Source: Streptomyces canus
GTDB lineage: Bacteria; Actinomycetota; Actinomycetes; Streptomycetales; Streptomycetaceae
Length of the DNA: 64,000 nt
Assembly: GCF_001514145.1 (NCBI RefSeq)
Contig: NZ_KQ948669.1
Span: 186,001 to 250,000 of the forward strand
Direction of reading: 5' to 3'
Under the pieces are notes generated by a model that had not been told where the DNA came from, did not search any database, and saw nothing but the letters and a program-made list of their open reading frames with translations. The position numbers were made by a program, and so were the translations under genes. This document shows positions 50,633-59,235 of this stretch, in pieces; position 1 is the first letter of the stretch, and each line of letters starts with the position of its first letter.

Positions 50633-51898
50633 ATGATCACAAGAAAACGGCGGGTGGCAGGAGTGTGCGCCCTGCTCGCCGCCCTGACGGCGGGGATCGC
50701 CTTCCCGGTCGCGGCGGTCGCCGGTGAACCCACCGGCCAGGCCACGCCCCAGGTCGATCTCGTCCTCGACGTGAGCGGCTCCATGCGGACGGCGGACATC
50801 GACGGCGGCACCCGGATGGCGGCGGCCAAGCAGGCCTTCAACGAGGTGCTGGACGCGACGCCCGAGGAGGTGCAGCTCGGCATCCGGACCCTGGGCGCCA
50901 ACTACCCGGGCGACAACCAGAAGACGGGCTGCAAGGACACCGCCCAGCTCTACCCGGTCAGCACGCTGGACCGCACCGAGGCCAAGACGCAGGTGGCGAC
51001 CCTGTCCCCCACCGGCTGGACGCCGATCGGTCCCGCGCTGTTGAAGGCCGCCGACGACTTCACCGACGGCGCCTCCTCCAAGCGGATCGTGCTGATCAGC
51101 GACGGCGAGGACACGTGCGCCCCGCTCGACCCGTGCGAGGTGGCCCGCGAGATCGCCGCCAAGGGCATCGGGCTGACCATCGACACCCTCGGCCTGGTAC
51201 CGAACACGAAGATGCGCCAGCAGCTGAGCTGCATCGCGGAGGCGACCGGCGGTACCTACACCTCGGTCGAGCACGCCGACGAACTCACCGACAAGGTGAA
51301 CCAGTTGGTGGACCGCGCGGCCGACCCGGTGGTGACGCCGGTGGCCACCGAGGGCGCCGGTTCCTGTGCCACGGCGCCCACGCTGAAGTCGGGTCTGTAC
51401 ACCGACCGTGAGGAGTTCGCCCAGCAGCGCTGGTACCGGGTGGACGTCGACCCGGGCCAGGAGCTGCGGGCCTCGGTGAGCGTCGGAGCCGACCGGGCCG
51501 TGAACCCCTCGTACGGGGTGCTGCTGCGGGCGGTCACCGCGCACGGACGCGAGATCGTGCGCGGCGAGGCGGGCGGCAACGGCCGTACGGATGTGATCGC
51601 CACGGGACTTCGCTACCCCAAGGCGGACACCGATGACGAGGACGCGGCCGCGGAGACCGTCTGTCTCCAGGTCACCAACTCCTTCTCGGCGGCCTCCGGG
51701 GTGAAGACCACACCGGGTCTGCCACTGGAGCTGACCGTCGATGTCGTGGACGGACCGTCGAAGGCCAGTGACGTGGCCTCCTTCGGCCTCGGGCGCGGCT
51801 GGTGGCTGCTCGGCGCGCTGATCCTCACCGGATTCGTCGCCGGTCTGCTGTGGGGCTGGCTGTCGCGCTGGCGGCTCGCGGTCTGGAGGACCAACTGA
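50633..51898 (+). CDS. Secreted membrane-anchored von Willebrand factor A domain protein
   Basis: This 421-residue protein has a signal peptide (to about 30), a vWA domain with the metal-ion site DVSGSM (46-51; DxSxS), Thr in GWTPIGPALL and Asp in LISDGEDTC, and an outer beta-rich domain (about 230-370). It ends with a transmembrane helix (about 391-412; WLLGALILTGFVAGLLWGW) and a basic tail. It should bind a metal-dependent partner at the cell surface. Four or more cysteines in the outer part may form disulfides. Its stop overlaps the start of the next gene (TGATG), so the two products probably work together. Confidence 0.85.
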   Translation: MITRKRRVAGVCALLAALTAGIAFPVAAVAGEPTGQATPQVDLVLDVSGSMRTADIDGGTRMAAAKQAFNEVLDATPEEVQLGIRTLGANYPGDNQKTGCKDTAQLYPVSTLDRTEAKTQVATLSPTGWTPIGPALLKAADDFTDGASSKRIVLISDGEDTCAPLDPCEVAREIAAKGIGLTIDTLGLVPNTKMRQQLSCIAEATGGTYTSVEHADELTDKVNQLVDRAADPVVTPVATEGAGSCATAPTLKSGLYTDREEFAQQRWYRVDVDPGQELRASVSVGADRAVNPSYGVLLRAVTAHGREIVRGEAGGNGRTDVIATGLRYPKADTDDEDAAAETVCLQVTNSFSAASGVKTTPGLPLELTVDVVDGPSKASDVASFGLGRGWWLLGALILTGFVAGLLWGWLSRWRLAVWRTN

Positions 51899-52710
51899 TG
51901 CGGATCACACGCGCGTTGAGCGCTTCCCTGCTGATGCTCGGGCTGGCCGTCGCGCCGGCCGCGGCCGACTCCTCGCCGACACCGACGGATTCGGCCTCGG
52001 CGGACAGCGACGCGCCCACCCAGGCGGGCACGTCCTTCCGTACGGCCACGGAGATCGAGCAGGGCCAAACGGCCACGGCGAGCGGTTCCGCGGGTGACTA
52101 CCTGTACTGGTCGTTCCCCGCGGACGCCGGCCAGCGGCCCACCGTCGAGGCGACGGTGAAGCTGCCCGGGACCCACGCCGCGCAGACGTGGCAGATCGAC
52201 GTGTACGACGGTCTGCGGCGCCGCCAGTCCTGCCAGTACGGCGCGCAGACCCGCACCGCGGCTGCGGACTCCTCCTCGGTGGAGCTGGCCTGCACCCTGC
52301 GCACGGTCCGCGCCTGGTCGGAGACATGGGCCAACGACCCGCTGCCGGGCACGTACTACGTCCGGCTGACGGCCGTCGGACTCACCACCGCCGACCTGGG
52401 TCTCCCGGTGAGCACCGAAGTCCGCGTCGACTCCAAGGACATCGGCGGCTCGGCCGCGGTGGATGGTTCGCTGGCGGAGCCGCTGGTGCCGGGCATCGCG
52501 GTGAAGTCCGAGGCGCAGGACGGCGTTTCGGAGGACTCCTCCGCCGTGCTGTCCGCCATCGAGCCCGAGGACGGCTGGTCCTCCGGCTGGTGGTCCGATC
52601 GGTGGGTGTGGACCGCGATCGGCGGTGCGCTCGCCGCGCTGGCCGGAGTCGGCGGCTACGCGCTGACCCGCGGGTCGGGCCGGCCCTCCCGGGTGCCGCC
52701 GGGCGCCTGA
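51898..52710 (+). CDS. Secreted membrane-anchored protein, partner of the vWA protein
   Basis: This 270-residue protein has a signal peptide (RALSASLLMLGLAVAPAAA), a Ser/Thr/Asp-rich linker, a beta-sandwich-like outer domain (about 45-190) containing AGDYLYWSFPADAGQRPTV and LPGTYYVRLTAVGL, and a C-terminal transmembrane helix (about 240-262). The outer domain resembles bacterial pre-peptidase C-terminal or adhesion-type folds by pattern, not by search. Translationally coupled to the vWA gene. No enzymatic motif is visible. Confidence 0.75.
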   Translation: MRITRALSASLLMLGLAVAPAAADSSPTPTDSASADSDAPTQAGTSFRTATEIEQGQTATASGSAGDYLYWSFPADAGQRPTVEATVKLPGTHAAQTWQIDVYDGLRRRQSCQYGAQTRTAAADSSSVELACTLRTVRAWSETWANDPLPGTYYVRLTAVGLTTADLGLPVSTEVRVDSKDIGGSAAVDGSLAEPLVPGIAVKSEAQDGVSEDSSAVLSAIEPEDGWSSGWWSDRWVWTAIGGALAALAGVGGYALTRGSGRPSRVPPGA

Positions 52711-52720
52711 CGGTAGTCGA

Positions 52721-52744
52721 GAAGGCCCGCTCCGGCGGGCCTTC
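52721..52744. terminator. Terminator hairpin, copy 1
   Basis: GAAGGCCCGC-TCCG-GCGGGCCTTC, a perfect 10-bp stem with UUCG-like tetraloop, followed by TTCCTTC. It lies 11 bp after the vWA-partner gene and can end that transcript. Confidence 0.85.
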
Positions 52745-52853
52745 TTCCTTCACGCCTCCCGCAACGCCCTCGCGATCGCGCCGTCCCGGCCGCACCCACC
52801 AGGCCGAGGTGGCCTCCCCCAGGCTGCCCGCCCGGCGCCTGACAGCCCGGCGA

Positions 52854-52877
52854 GAAGGCCCGCTCCGGCGGGCCTTC
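52854..52877. terminator. Terminator hairpin, copy 2
   Basis: Exact copy of the first hairpin, 133 bp downstream, in the middle tandem unit. Confidence 0.85.
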
Positions 52878-52985
52878 TTCCTTCACGCCTCCCGCAACGC
52901 CCTCGCGATCGCGCCGTCCCGGCCGCACCCACCAGGCCGAGGTGACCTCCCCAGGCTGCCCGCCCGGCGCCTGACGGCCCGGCGA

Positions 52986-53009
52986 GGAGGCCCGCTCCGG
53001 CGGGCCTTC
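52986..53009. terminator. Terminator hairpin, copy 3 (native to the HxlR gene)
   Basis: AGGCCCGC-TCCG-GCGGGCCT with slightly weakened outer pairs. It is placed just past the HxlR stop at 53015 and is probably the original from which the other copies arose. Confidence 0.8.
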
Positions 53010-53014
53010 TTCCT

Positions 53015-53641
53015 TCACACCTCTCGCAGCACCTTGGCGATCGCGCCGTCCCCGGTCACCTCGACCCGGCCGTCCCGCACGGCGTCCGTCAGGCTCAACT
53101 CCCCCCGGCCCACGGCCCCGCAGACCTCCGAGTCCAGGACCAGCCGGGCGTCGGGTTCCCGGGGGGCCGGCCCCTCGCCGTACGCGGGACCGTCCTGCGC
53201 GCCGGCGTACACATGGAAGTCCCCCTCCTCCAGCCGCACTTCGACGAGTCCCTCCCCCTCCAGCGCGCGCAGCAGGGGCAGTGCGAACCAGTGCGCGCGT
53301 ACGGCGTCGGTGGGCCGTCGGGTGCCGAGTTCGGGCCCGCCCCAGGTGCCGAGGGCCTGGAGCACCGGCAGCAACTCGCGTCCGCGGGCGGTGAGTTCGT
53401 AGACGAAGGCCGCGCCGGGCGGGGGGAGCCGACGCCGGGTGGCCAGACCGTCGCGCTCCATGTCCTTCAGCCGTGAGGCGAGTACGTCCGTGCTCACGCC
53501 CGGCAGGTCGGCGTGCAGGTCCGTGTAGCGGCGCGGCCCCGACAGCAGTTCCCGGACGATCAGCAGCGTCCATCGGTCGCCCACCACGTCGAGGGCGCGG
53601 GCCGCGGAACAGTACTGGTCGTAGCTTCGGCGAGGTGACAT
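53015..53641 (-). CDS. HxlR-family transcriptional regulator with C-terminal extension
   Basis: This 208-residue regulator has an N-terminal HxlR winged helix (about 8-100): CSAARALDVVGDRWTLLIVRELL, GPRRYTDLHADLPGVSTDVLASRLK and YELTARGRELLPVL. About 100 more residues with DARLVLDSEVCGAVGRGELSL follow, a pattern like the sterol-carrier-type domain fused to some HxlR proteins. HxlR proteins sense aldehydes, quinones or oxidants, often through Cys. ATG 53641 is preferred to one six codons earlier. It is divergent from alaA across two TTGG-N5-CCAA sites. Its 3' end is the source of the triplicated segment. Confidence 0.85.
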   Translation of the reverse strand: MSPRRSYDQYCSAARALDVVGDRWTLLIVRELLSGPRRYTDLHADLPGVSTDVLASRLKDMERDGLATRRRLPPPGAAFVYELTARGRELLPVLQALGTWGGPELGTRRPTDAVRAHWFALPLLRALEGEGLVEVRLEEGDFHVYAGAQDGPAYGEGPAPREPDARLVLDSEVCGAVGRGELSLTDAVRDGRVEVTGDGAIAKVLREV

Positions 53642-53663
53642 GCGACGCAGTCTAGACAAGTTG

Positions 53664-53698
53664 TTGGACTTTCCAAGCTCCTACTTGGTAAAACCAAG
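53664..53698. promoter_or_regulatory. Paired operators between hxlR-type gene and alaA
   Basis: TTGG-ACTTT-CCAA (53664-53676) and TTGG-TAAAA-CCAA (53685-53697, extended to CTTGGT-AAA-ACCAAG at 53684-53698) share one pattern, with starts 21 bp apart. They lie between divergent starts at 53641 and 53729. The HxlR protein is the natural candidate to bind. Confidence 0.6.
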
Positions 53699-53728
53699 CA
53701 TCACCCGAAACCGGAGAGGCAGCAGCGC

Positions 53729-54937
53729 ATGGAGTTCCGGCAGTCGAGCAAGCTCAGCGAGGTCTGTTACGAGATCCGCGGCCCGGTGATCGAGCACGCC
53801 GACGCACTGGAGGAGGCGGGCCACAGCGTGCTGCGCCTCAACACCGGCAACCCCGCGCTGTTCGGCTTCGAGGCGCCGGAGGAGATCCTCCAGGACATGA
53901 TCCGGATGCTCCCGCAGGCGCACGGCTACACCGACTCCCGCGGCGTCCTCTCCGCCCGCCGCGCGGTCGCCCAGCGCTACCAGACCCTGGGCCTGGAGGT
54001 CGACGTCGACGACGTCTTCCTCGGCAACGGCATCTCCGAACTGATCTCGATGGCCGTACAGGCACTGGTCGAGGACGGCGACGAAATCCTCATCCCCGCC
54101 CCCGACTTCCCCCTGTGGACGGCGGTCACGACCCTCGCGGGCGGCAAGGCGGTGCACTACCTCTGCGACGAACAGGCCGACTGGTACCCGGACCTGGACG
54201 ACATGGCGTCGAAGATCACCGACCGCACCAAGGCCGTGGTCATCATCAACCCGAACAACCCCACCGGCGCGGTCTACCCGAAGGAGATCATCGAGGGCAT
54301 CCTCGACCTCGCCCGCCGGCACGGCCTGATGGTCTTCGCCGACGAGATCTACGACCAGATCCTGTACGACGACGCCGTGCACCACTCCGTCGCCGCCCTC
54401 GCCCCCGATCTGGTCGTCCTGACCTTCTGCGGCCTGTCGAAGACGTACCGGGTGGCCGGCTTCCGCTCGGGCTGGCTGGTGATCACCGGCCCCAAGCAGC
54501 ACGCCAAGGGCTACCTCGAGGGCCTGACCATGCTGGCCTCCATGCGGCTGTGCGCCAACGCGCCCGCGCAGTACGCCATCCAGGCCGCGCTCGGCGGCCG
54601 CCAGTCCATCCACGACCTGACCGCGCCCGGCGGACGCCTGTACGAACAGCGCACCGTGGCCTGGGAGAAGCTCAACGAGATCCCCGGCGTCTCGTGTGTG
54701 AAGCCCAAGGGCTCGCTCTATGCCTTCCCGCGTCTCGACCCCAAGGTCCACAAGATCCACGACGACGAGAAGTTCGTCCTGGACCTGCTGCTTCAGGAGA
54801 AGATCCAGGTCGTCCAGGGCACCGGCTTCAACTGGCCGACCCCGGACCACTTCCGCATCCTGACGCTGCCTCACGCACAGGATCTGGAGGCGGCGATCGG
54901 GCGGATCGGGCGGTTCCTGAGCGGGTACCGGCAGTAG
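53729..54937 (+). CDS. alaA: Alanine-type aminotransferase (AlaA family)
   Basis: This 402-residue fold-type I PLP enzyme is close in sequence pattern to E. coli AlaA throughout: SSKLSEVCYEIRGPV at the start, NPNNPTGAVY (about 174-183), FADEIYDQILYDD, Schiff-base Lys in GLSKTYRVAG (about 238) and CVKPKGSLYAFP. It should interconvert pyruvate plus glutamate with alanine plus 2-oxoglutarate. Start ATG 53729 follows GGAGAGG. Control by the divergent HxlR protein is likely from the paired operators. Confidence 0.93.
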   Translation: MEFRQSSKLSEVCYEIRGPVIEHADALEEAGHSVLRLNTGNPALFGFEAPEEILQDMIRMLPQAHGYTDSRGVLSARRAVAQRYQTLGLEVDVDDVFLGNGISELISMAVQALVEDGDEILIPAPDFPLWTAVTTLAGGKAVHYLCDEQADWYPDLDDMASKITDRTKAVVIINPNNPTGAVYPKEIIEGILDLARRHGLMVFADEIYDQILYDDAVHHSVAALAPDLVVLTFCGLSKTYRVAGFRSGWLVITGPKQHAKGYLEGLTMLASMRLCANAPAQYAIQAALGGRQSIHDLTAPGGRLYEQRTVAWEKLNEIPGVSCVKPKGSLYAFPRLDPKVHKIHDDEKFVLDLLLQEKIQVVQGTGFNWPTPDHFRILTLPHAQDLEAAIGRIGRFLSGYRQ

Positions 54938-55024
54938 CTGGTGGTGTGGACGGGGTTCACGGTCGGACAGAGCGGGGATGCCAAGGAGTGCGGTCCCTGA
55001 TCCCGGGGCCGGGGGGATCGGGGG

Positions 55025-57343
55025 ATGGGGGAACCCCAGATGTACTTGCCTCGTCGGCGTGCGCCGGGCAGACGCTCGTCCTTACGCGGCCGTCTCGCGC
55101 TGCTGGTCCTGCTCGTGGTGCTCGCGGGCAGTCCGTGGGTGCAGCGGCCGCTCTCGGACTACTACATCGAGAAGTTCTACATACAGCTGTCCGACAACAA
55201 GATCCTTCGCTGGCTCGTGGAGGCCGCGTTCCTGCCCCGCTGGGAGGTCTCCACCGAACGGTACGGCGGCACGTCCTCGCTGGTCGTGAACGACCTCGCC
55301 GTCCTGGTCCTGCTCGCGGGACTCGTGTTCTTCGCCAGGCGGCTGTCGGCCCGCGGGGCGTCGGGCCGGCTCCGCTGCCTCGCCGCGGGCGTGCTGGCGT
55401 CGGGGCTGGCCAATCTGGCGTGGTGGGGCATGCACAAGGCCTTCGTGGACAACGTGGTGCTCACACCGGCCGACACCCTGGTGAAGGACCTGCTGCGCAG
55501 CGCTCTCCTCTTCGGCCTCGCGGCCGGTGCGCTGCTCGCCCTCCTGACCGCCGGTCCGCCGGGATCAGTCACTACGGGCGCCCTGAGGGCGCCGCTCCGC
55601 CGCTGGAGAGAGGGAGGACTCGGCATGACGACCGCGCCGGTCCACATGCCGGTCGGAAGCGCTCCGGGTGACGTCACCCGGTACCTGTGCGCCGCGGCCT
55701 ACGTGGACGAAGGATTCGCCGACCGCGTGGTGGAGGACGTCCTGGCCGACGAGGCAGGCGCGGTGGCCGCCTCTCCCGAAGTCGACCTGGTGACAGTCGT
55801 ACGGCACTGTCTGACGGCACAGCAGATGCGGCACAGCAGGGATCAGCGCCTGACGGGCGCGTTCGCCCTCGTGGCCGTCTTCGCGCCCCTTTGGCTGCTG
55901 TTCATCACGTTGTTCCTGTCGACCACCCGAAAGGCGGGCGGCCGGCCGAGCCTGGCCACGCGCGGCCGACACCAGCCGGCGGGCAGGGTGCTGGTGGGCA
56001 CGGCTGTCGCGGCGGGCATCGCGGTGCTCTTCGCCTTCGGTCTCGGCGTCGCCGTCTCTTCGCTGCCCACCCCCGCGTTCGTGACCTGGCTGCTGGGCTC
56101 CTATCTGGCTGGGGTGCCGGCCGCCCTGGTGTCCGTCACGGCGGTGGCGCTCGCGTACGTGACGGTCGTACGCCATGATCTCGCCGTCGACCGGCTGCTG
56201 CGCACGACCATGACCCGCGAGGCGTTCTCCCGGCAGCCCCGCCCGACCGTGCCGCCGCGGAAGTGGATGGCCGAGCGGCTGGCGGCCATCCGGGAGGCGC
56301 AGGACGGGAACGTCACGGTCTACAGCGGGTACACACCCTTCCTCGGCTATTCGCCGGCCGCCTCGCAGTGGTCGCTCGCCGTGCCACTCCTGCCCGCCGA
56401 CGATCGCGTCGGAGGGGTCTCGCGTCCCGGCGGGCCTCAGCCGTTCACCGTCACCGAACTCGTCGACCACGTACGCGCGCGGCTGTCGGCGACCGCCACG
56501 CGCGGCGTGCCGGACGCGGCCGCGGACGGTGAGGCGGCCCTCGGGTCCCTCGTCGTGCAGGACCGGATCTTCGCGAGCGGCACGGCCGTCGGAGACGACG
56601 AGCGGTTCATCAGGGCAACGACTCTCGCCCCGGCCGCCCGGCTGTCGGCCGACCAGGTCGAGCGGATCATGGAGCGTCCGACCGGTGCGGTCCGGCACTG
56701 TCTTGCGATCCATGTGCCGCTGTGGGGCGGGGACGTGGTGCCGACCGTGTTCCTGCACTTCTCGACCGAGGGCAGAACACTCCACCTGCACTGCAGCAAC
56801 CACGTGCTCGGCCCGGTGAGAGCCGACTACCACGTCGTGGACCGGCTGCGCGGGCCCCTCTCCCCCGCCGCGCGCCGGGGGCTGCTGCTGGACGCCGTCC
56901 CCCGCACCGGCGCTGCCTTCTTCGCCGCCCCGTTCCGGGCGCTGCGGCAGGCCCGCTTCGAGGAACGGCACACCAGACGCATGGTGGACGAGCTGAAGGC
57001 CCTGGAGCAGGACCCGGTCTACGACTTCGGCGCCCGGCTGAGCGTCCGGCAGCTGGCCGTGAGCCCGAACTACCAGAACTACTTCCAGGTCGTGGACGCC
57101 GCACGGATCACCTCGCTGGTGGAGCGCCACACCCTCGCCGCGATCCGAGAGTTCCTCGACACGCGCGGGTACGACATCACCGATTTCCGCGCCCAGCAGC
57201 AGACCATCCTCAACCAGGGCCTCATCCAGCAGGGCGGCATGAGCATCATCGGCAACCAGGCGATCGGCAAGGGCGCGACCGCCACCCAGAACGTCCCGCA
57301 GCAGCCCGGCGCGGCCGCCCCCGTCGCCGGTTCCGGAAAGTAG
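55025..57343 (+). CDS. Large membrane protein of unknown function with glycine-rich C-terminal motif
   Basis: This is a 772-residue open frame in two parts. The first (about 1-200) has four hydrophobic helices (about 22-38, 90-108, 120-135, 163-182). The second, from M201 (TTAPVHMPVGSAPGDVTRYL; an ATG after GGGAGGAC could also start here), has a soluble part, three more hydrophobic stretches (about 277-300, 325-350, 357-385), then a cytoplasmic-type domain of about 380 residues with helical C-terminus. It ends MSIIGNQAIGKGATATQN plus a Pro/Ala tail. No known enzyme motif is visible. The short gene 9 bp downstream has a similar GNQAVGHGAQA motif, so the pair probably acts together. It may be a fusion of two ancestral genes. 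Confidence 0.7.
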   Translation: MGEPQMYLPRRRAPGRRSSLRGRLALLVLLVVLAGSPWVQRPLSDYYIEKFYIQLSDNKILRWLVEAAFLPRWEVSTERYGGTSSLVVNDLAVLVLLAGLVFFARRLSARGASGRLRCLAAGVLASGLANLAWWGMHKAFVDNVVLTPADTLVKDLLRSALLFGLAAGALLALLTAGPPGSVTTGALRAPLRRWREGGLGMTTAPVHMPVGSAPGDVTRYLCAAAYVDEGFADRVVEDVLADEAGAVAASPEVDLVTVVRHCLTAQQMRHSRDQRLTGAFALVAVFAPLWLLFITLFLSTTRKAGGRPSLATRGRHQPAGRVLVGTAVAAGIAVLFAFGLGVAVSSLPTPAFVTWLLGSYLAGVPAALVSVTAVALAYVTVVRHDLAVDRLLRTTMTREAFSRQPRPTVPPRKWMAERLAAIREAQDGNVTVYSGYTPFLGYSPAASQWSLAVPLLPADDRVGGVSRPGGPQPFTVTELVDHVRARLSATATRGVPDAAADGEAALGSLVVQDRIFASGTAVGDDERFIRATTLAPAARLSADQVERIMERPTGAVRHCLAIHVPLWGGDVVPTVFLHFSTEGRTLHLHCSNHVLGPVRADYHVVDRLRGPLSPAARRGLLLDAVPRTGAAFFAAPFRALRQARFEERHTRRMVDELKALEQDPVYDFGARLSVRQLAVSPNYQNYFQVVDAARITSLVERHTLAAIREFLDTRGYDITDFRAQQQTILNQGLIQQGGMSIIGNQAIGKGATATQNVPQQPGAAAPVAGSGK

Positions 57344-57352
57344 GAGGTCCTC

Positions 57353-57748
57353 ATGACGGGCAGCGACGACCGGCGGCAGGACCCCCCGGTCAACAACGGC
57401 GTCATGATCAGCGGCGGCACCCACTACGTCGGCAACCAGGCCGTGGGGCACGGCGCCCAGGCGTTCTCCGGCTCGGTCGCCTTCCAGCCGCAGGACGCCG
57501 AGCGTACGGCCGAACTGCTCGCGTACGTCGAGCGGCTGCTGGAGGAGCACCGGGCGGCGCTCGCCGATCCCGACGCGACCAGCAGGGAGCTGCGCCGCCT
57601 GCGCGAGGAACTGGACGAGGCCGAACCGCAGCCGACGGTCCTGCGGCGGGCCCTGGACCGCCTCAACGAGTTCGTGCAGCCGGTCACGCCGCTCGTCGTC
57701 GCGGTGGGGCAGCTCGCGCAGTCGGTGCAGGGTCTGCCGGGACTCTGA
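57353..57748 (+). CDS. Short partner protein with GNQAVGHGAQA motif and coiled-coil
   Basis: This 131-residue protein starts ATG 57353 right after AGGAGG, 9 bp past the preceding stop. The N-terminus has GVMISGGTHYVGNQAVGHGA (about 16-35), related to the end of the neighbouring membrane protein and in pattern to the repeats of YadA-type adhesin heads. A charged helix (about 55-90; LLAYVERLLEEHRAAL, RELRRLREELDEAEP) likely forms a coiled coil, and a hydrophobic end (LVVAVGQLAQSVQGL) follows. It is probably a regulatory or assembly partner of the membrane protein. Function unknown. Confidence 0.65.
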   Translation: MTGSDDRRQDPPVNNGVMISGGTHYVGNQAVGHGAQAFSGSVAFQPQDAERTAELLAYVERLLEEHRAALADPDATSRELRRLREELDEAEPQPTVLRRALDRLNEFVQPVTPLVVAVGQLAQSVQGLPGL

Positions 57749-57757
57749 GAGGTTCCA

Positions 57758-57785
57758 GAGGGCTGAGGGCTGAGGGCTGAGGGCT
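57758..57785. repeat. Heptamer tandem repeat GAGGGCT x4
   Basis: Four exact GAGGGCT units follow one another (57758, 57765, 57772, 57779) in the gap between the short partner gene and the phosphatase gene. Copy number may vary between strains. Confidence 0.85.
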
Positions 57786-57874
57786 CCAGGGAACGGCCGT
57801 CCGGCCCAGTCCGCCCTGCGAGCCCTCGCAGCGGTGTGGCACGGTGCTGGGAGTCGAGCGGGAAGGGCGCGCGC

Positions 57875-58474
57875 ATGGGTGATCTCTTTCTGGTCCGGCA
57901 CGGTGAGACCGAGTGGTCGCGGTCCGGGCGGCACACCGGCTGGACGGACGTACCGCTGACCGAGCGCGGCCGCGAGGAGGCGCGCCGCCTGGTGCCGCTG
58001 ATCCGCTCGCACCGCGTCGGCGCCGCCTTCGTCAGCCCCCTGCAGCGGGCCCGGGAGACCGCGGAGCTCATCGGGCTGCACGACCTGCGGATCGACGTCG
58101 ATCTGCGCGAGTGGGACTACGGCGGCTACGAGGGCGTCACCACCGCCGAGATCCAGCGGGAGCGCCCGGACTGGTTCCTGTTCACGGACGGCGTGGCACC
58201 CGGCCCGCCCGATCACCCCGGGGAGAGCGCGGAGCAGGTCGGCGAACGGGCCGACCGCGTGCTGGCGAAGGTGGACGCGGCGCACGCGAACACCGAGGGG
58301 TGCGTGGTGCTGGTGGCGCACGGCCATTTCCTACGGGTTCTCACCGCCCGCCGGCTCGGGCTGCCGCCGTCGGCCGGAGCACTGTTCCAGCTGGCGACGG
58401 GGACGGTGTGCCGGCTGGGGACGGAGCATGGGCGGCCGGTGATCGCGGGGTGGAATGTCAGACCCGGGTCGTAG
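57875..58474 (+). CDS. Histidine phosphatase family protein
   Basis: This 199-residue phosphoglycerate-mutase-like phosphatase has the RHGE motif with catalytic His (LVRHGETEW, His 9), the acid Glu in LREWDYGGYEG (about 83) and a second His in VLVAHGHFLRVL (about 151). SPLQRARETAE is also typical. It is a broad-specificity or acid phosphatase type; substrate unknown. ATG 57875 follows GGAAGGG; sequence upstream of it in frame is not family-like. Confidence 0.88.
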   Translation: MGDLFLVRHGETEWSRSGRHTGWTDVPLTERGREEARRLVPLIRSHRVGAAFVSPLQRARETAELIGLHDLRIDVDLREWDYGGYEGVTTAEIQRERPDWFLFTDGVAPGPPDHPGESAEQVGERADRVLAKVDAAHANTEGCVVLVAHGHFLRVLTARRLGLPPSAGALFQLATGTVCRLGTEHGRPVIAGWNVRPGS

Positions 58475-58544
58475 TCTTCGAATGGGCTGGTCGCGAGAGC
58501 GCCTCGGCCCTTCGACCAGGCCGCTTACCGGGGAGGTGTCCGTC

Positions 58545-59180
58545 ATGGCCCGACCGCCCACCGCCGCGCAGCGGCGTGTCATCGACGCCGCCGATCCCGT
58601 CACCGGGCGGCTGAAAGGTACCGAGGCCCAGCTTGAGGCGCTGGTCAAGCGCGGCCTGGCCTTCCGGCATCCGCGGCCGCCGCACGATCATTTCCTGACC
58701 CCGACCGGGCACCGCATTCGGGAGAGTGTTCCGGAGGAGCCCGAGCGGTCCGCCGAGCAGGCCGCCGACCCGGCCACCGGTGTGTTCGCCGCGCATGTCG
58801 GTGGCGCGCAGGAGGCCGCGGACACCGGTCCGGCCCGGGCGCGTGAGGTGCACAGCGCCTGGCAGGGGCTGCTGGAGCTGCGCCGGATGACCAACCCCGA
58901 CGGGGCCACGGGCCGGCCGTGCGGCTGGGAGCGCGCGCATCTGGTGCAGGCGGCGGCGCTGGCGCTGGAGGCGGCCGGGCATCCGCCGGAAGCGGGCGGC
59001 TCCTCGGGCTACCGGGTGCGCGCGACACCGCAGCCCGAGGCCGTGGCCGTGCACGCGCCGGACGGCGAGGCGCTGCGGGCCTGCGCGAGCACCCTGGAGG
59101 GGGCCGGCTGGCAGGCCGGCGAGTACACGGAACCACGGACCAGGGCCCGGTATCTGCTGGCCTCGCCACGCCGGGTGTAG
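58545..59180 (+). CDS. Hypothetical protein of Streptomyces type
   Basis: This 211-residue soluble protein starts ATG 58545 after GGGGAGGTG. It reads ARPPTAAQRRVIDAADPVTG, then GTEAQLEALVKRGLAFRH with a winged-helix look, and has a C-terminal half with repeats of the form AVHAPDGEALRACASTLEGAGW. No signal peptide, membrane helix or catalytic motif is visible. It lies between the phosphatase and the thioesterase on the same strand. Function unknown. Confidence 0.6.
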   Translation: MARPPTAAQRRVIDAADPVTGRLKGTEAQLEALVKRGLAFRHPRPPHDHFLTPTGHRIRESVPEEPERSAEQAADPATGVFAAHVGGAQEAADTGPARAREVHSAWQGLLELRRMTNPDGATGRPCGWERAHLVQAAALALEAAGHPPEAGGSSGYRVRATPQPEAVAVHAPDGEALRACASTLEGAGWQAGEYTEPRTRARYLLASPRRV

Positions 59181-59235
59181 GGGGCACATGTCAGGATCGG
59201 GTCCAGCAACTGCCGTGCAATGAGAGGGAATTGAC

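Larger units (their letters stand above)
52719..53060. repeat. Triplicated ~133-bp unit carrying a terminator and the end of the HxlR gene
   Basis: Units start at 52719, 52852 and 52984 (steps 133 and 132). Each opens with the GGCCCGC-TCCG-GCGGGCC hairpin, followed by sequence matching the last dozen codons of the HxlR gene (reverse-strand DGAIAxxLRE). Only the third unit is continuous with the gene; the other two are tandem copies beyond its stop. Units 1 and 2 are nearly identical, and the third is more diverged. Confidence 0.85.

Noticed and set aside
55565..58327. 920-codon antisense frame across the membrane-protein region, with similar ones at 49934-51544, 38664-40154, 31227-32942 and 24910-26922
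   Set aside because: Compositions are those of shadow frames, and each overlaps a gene with clear domains or coding bias on the opposite strand.
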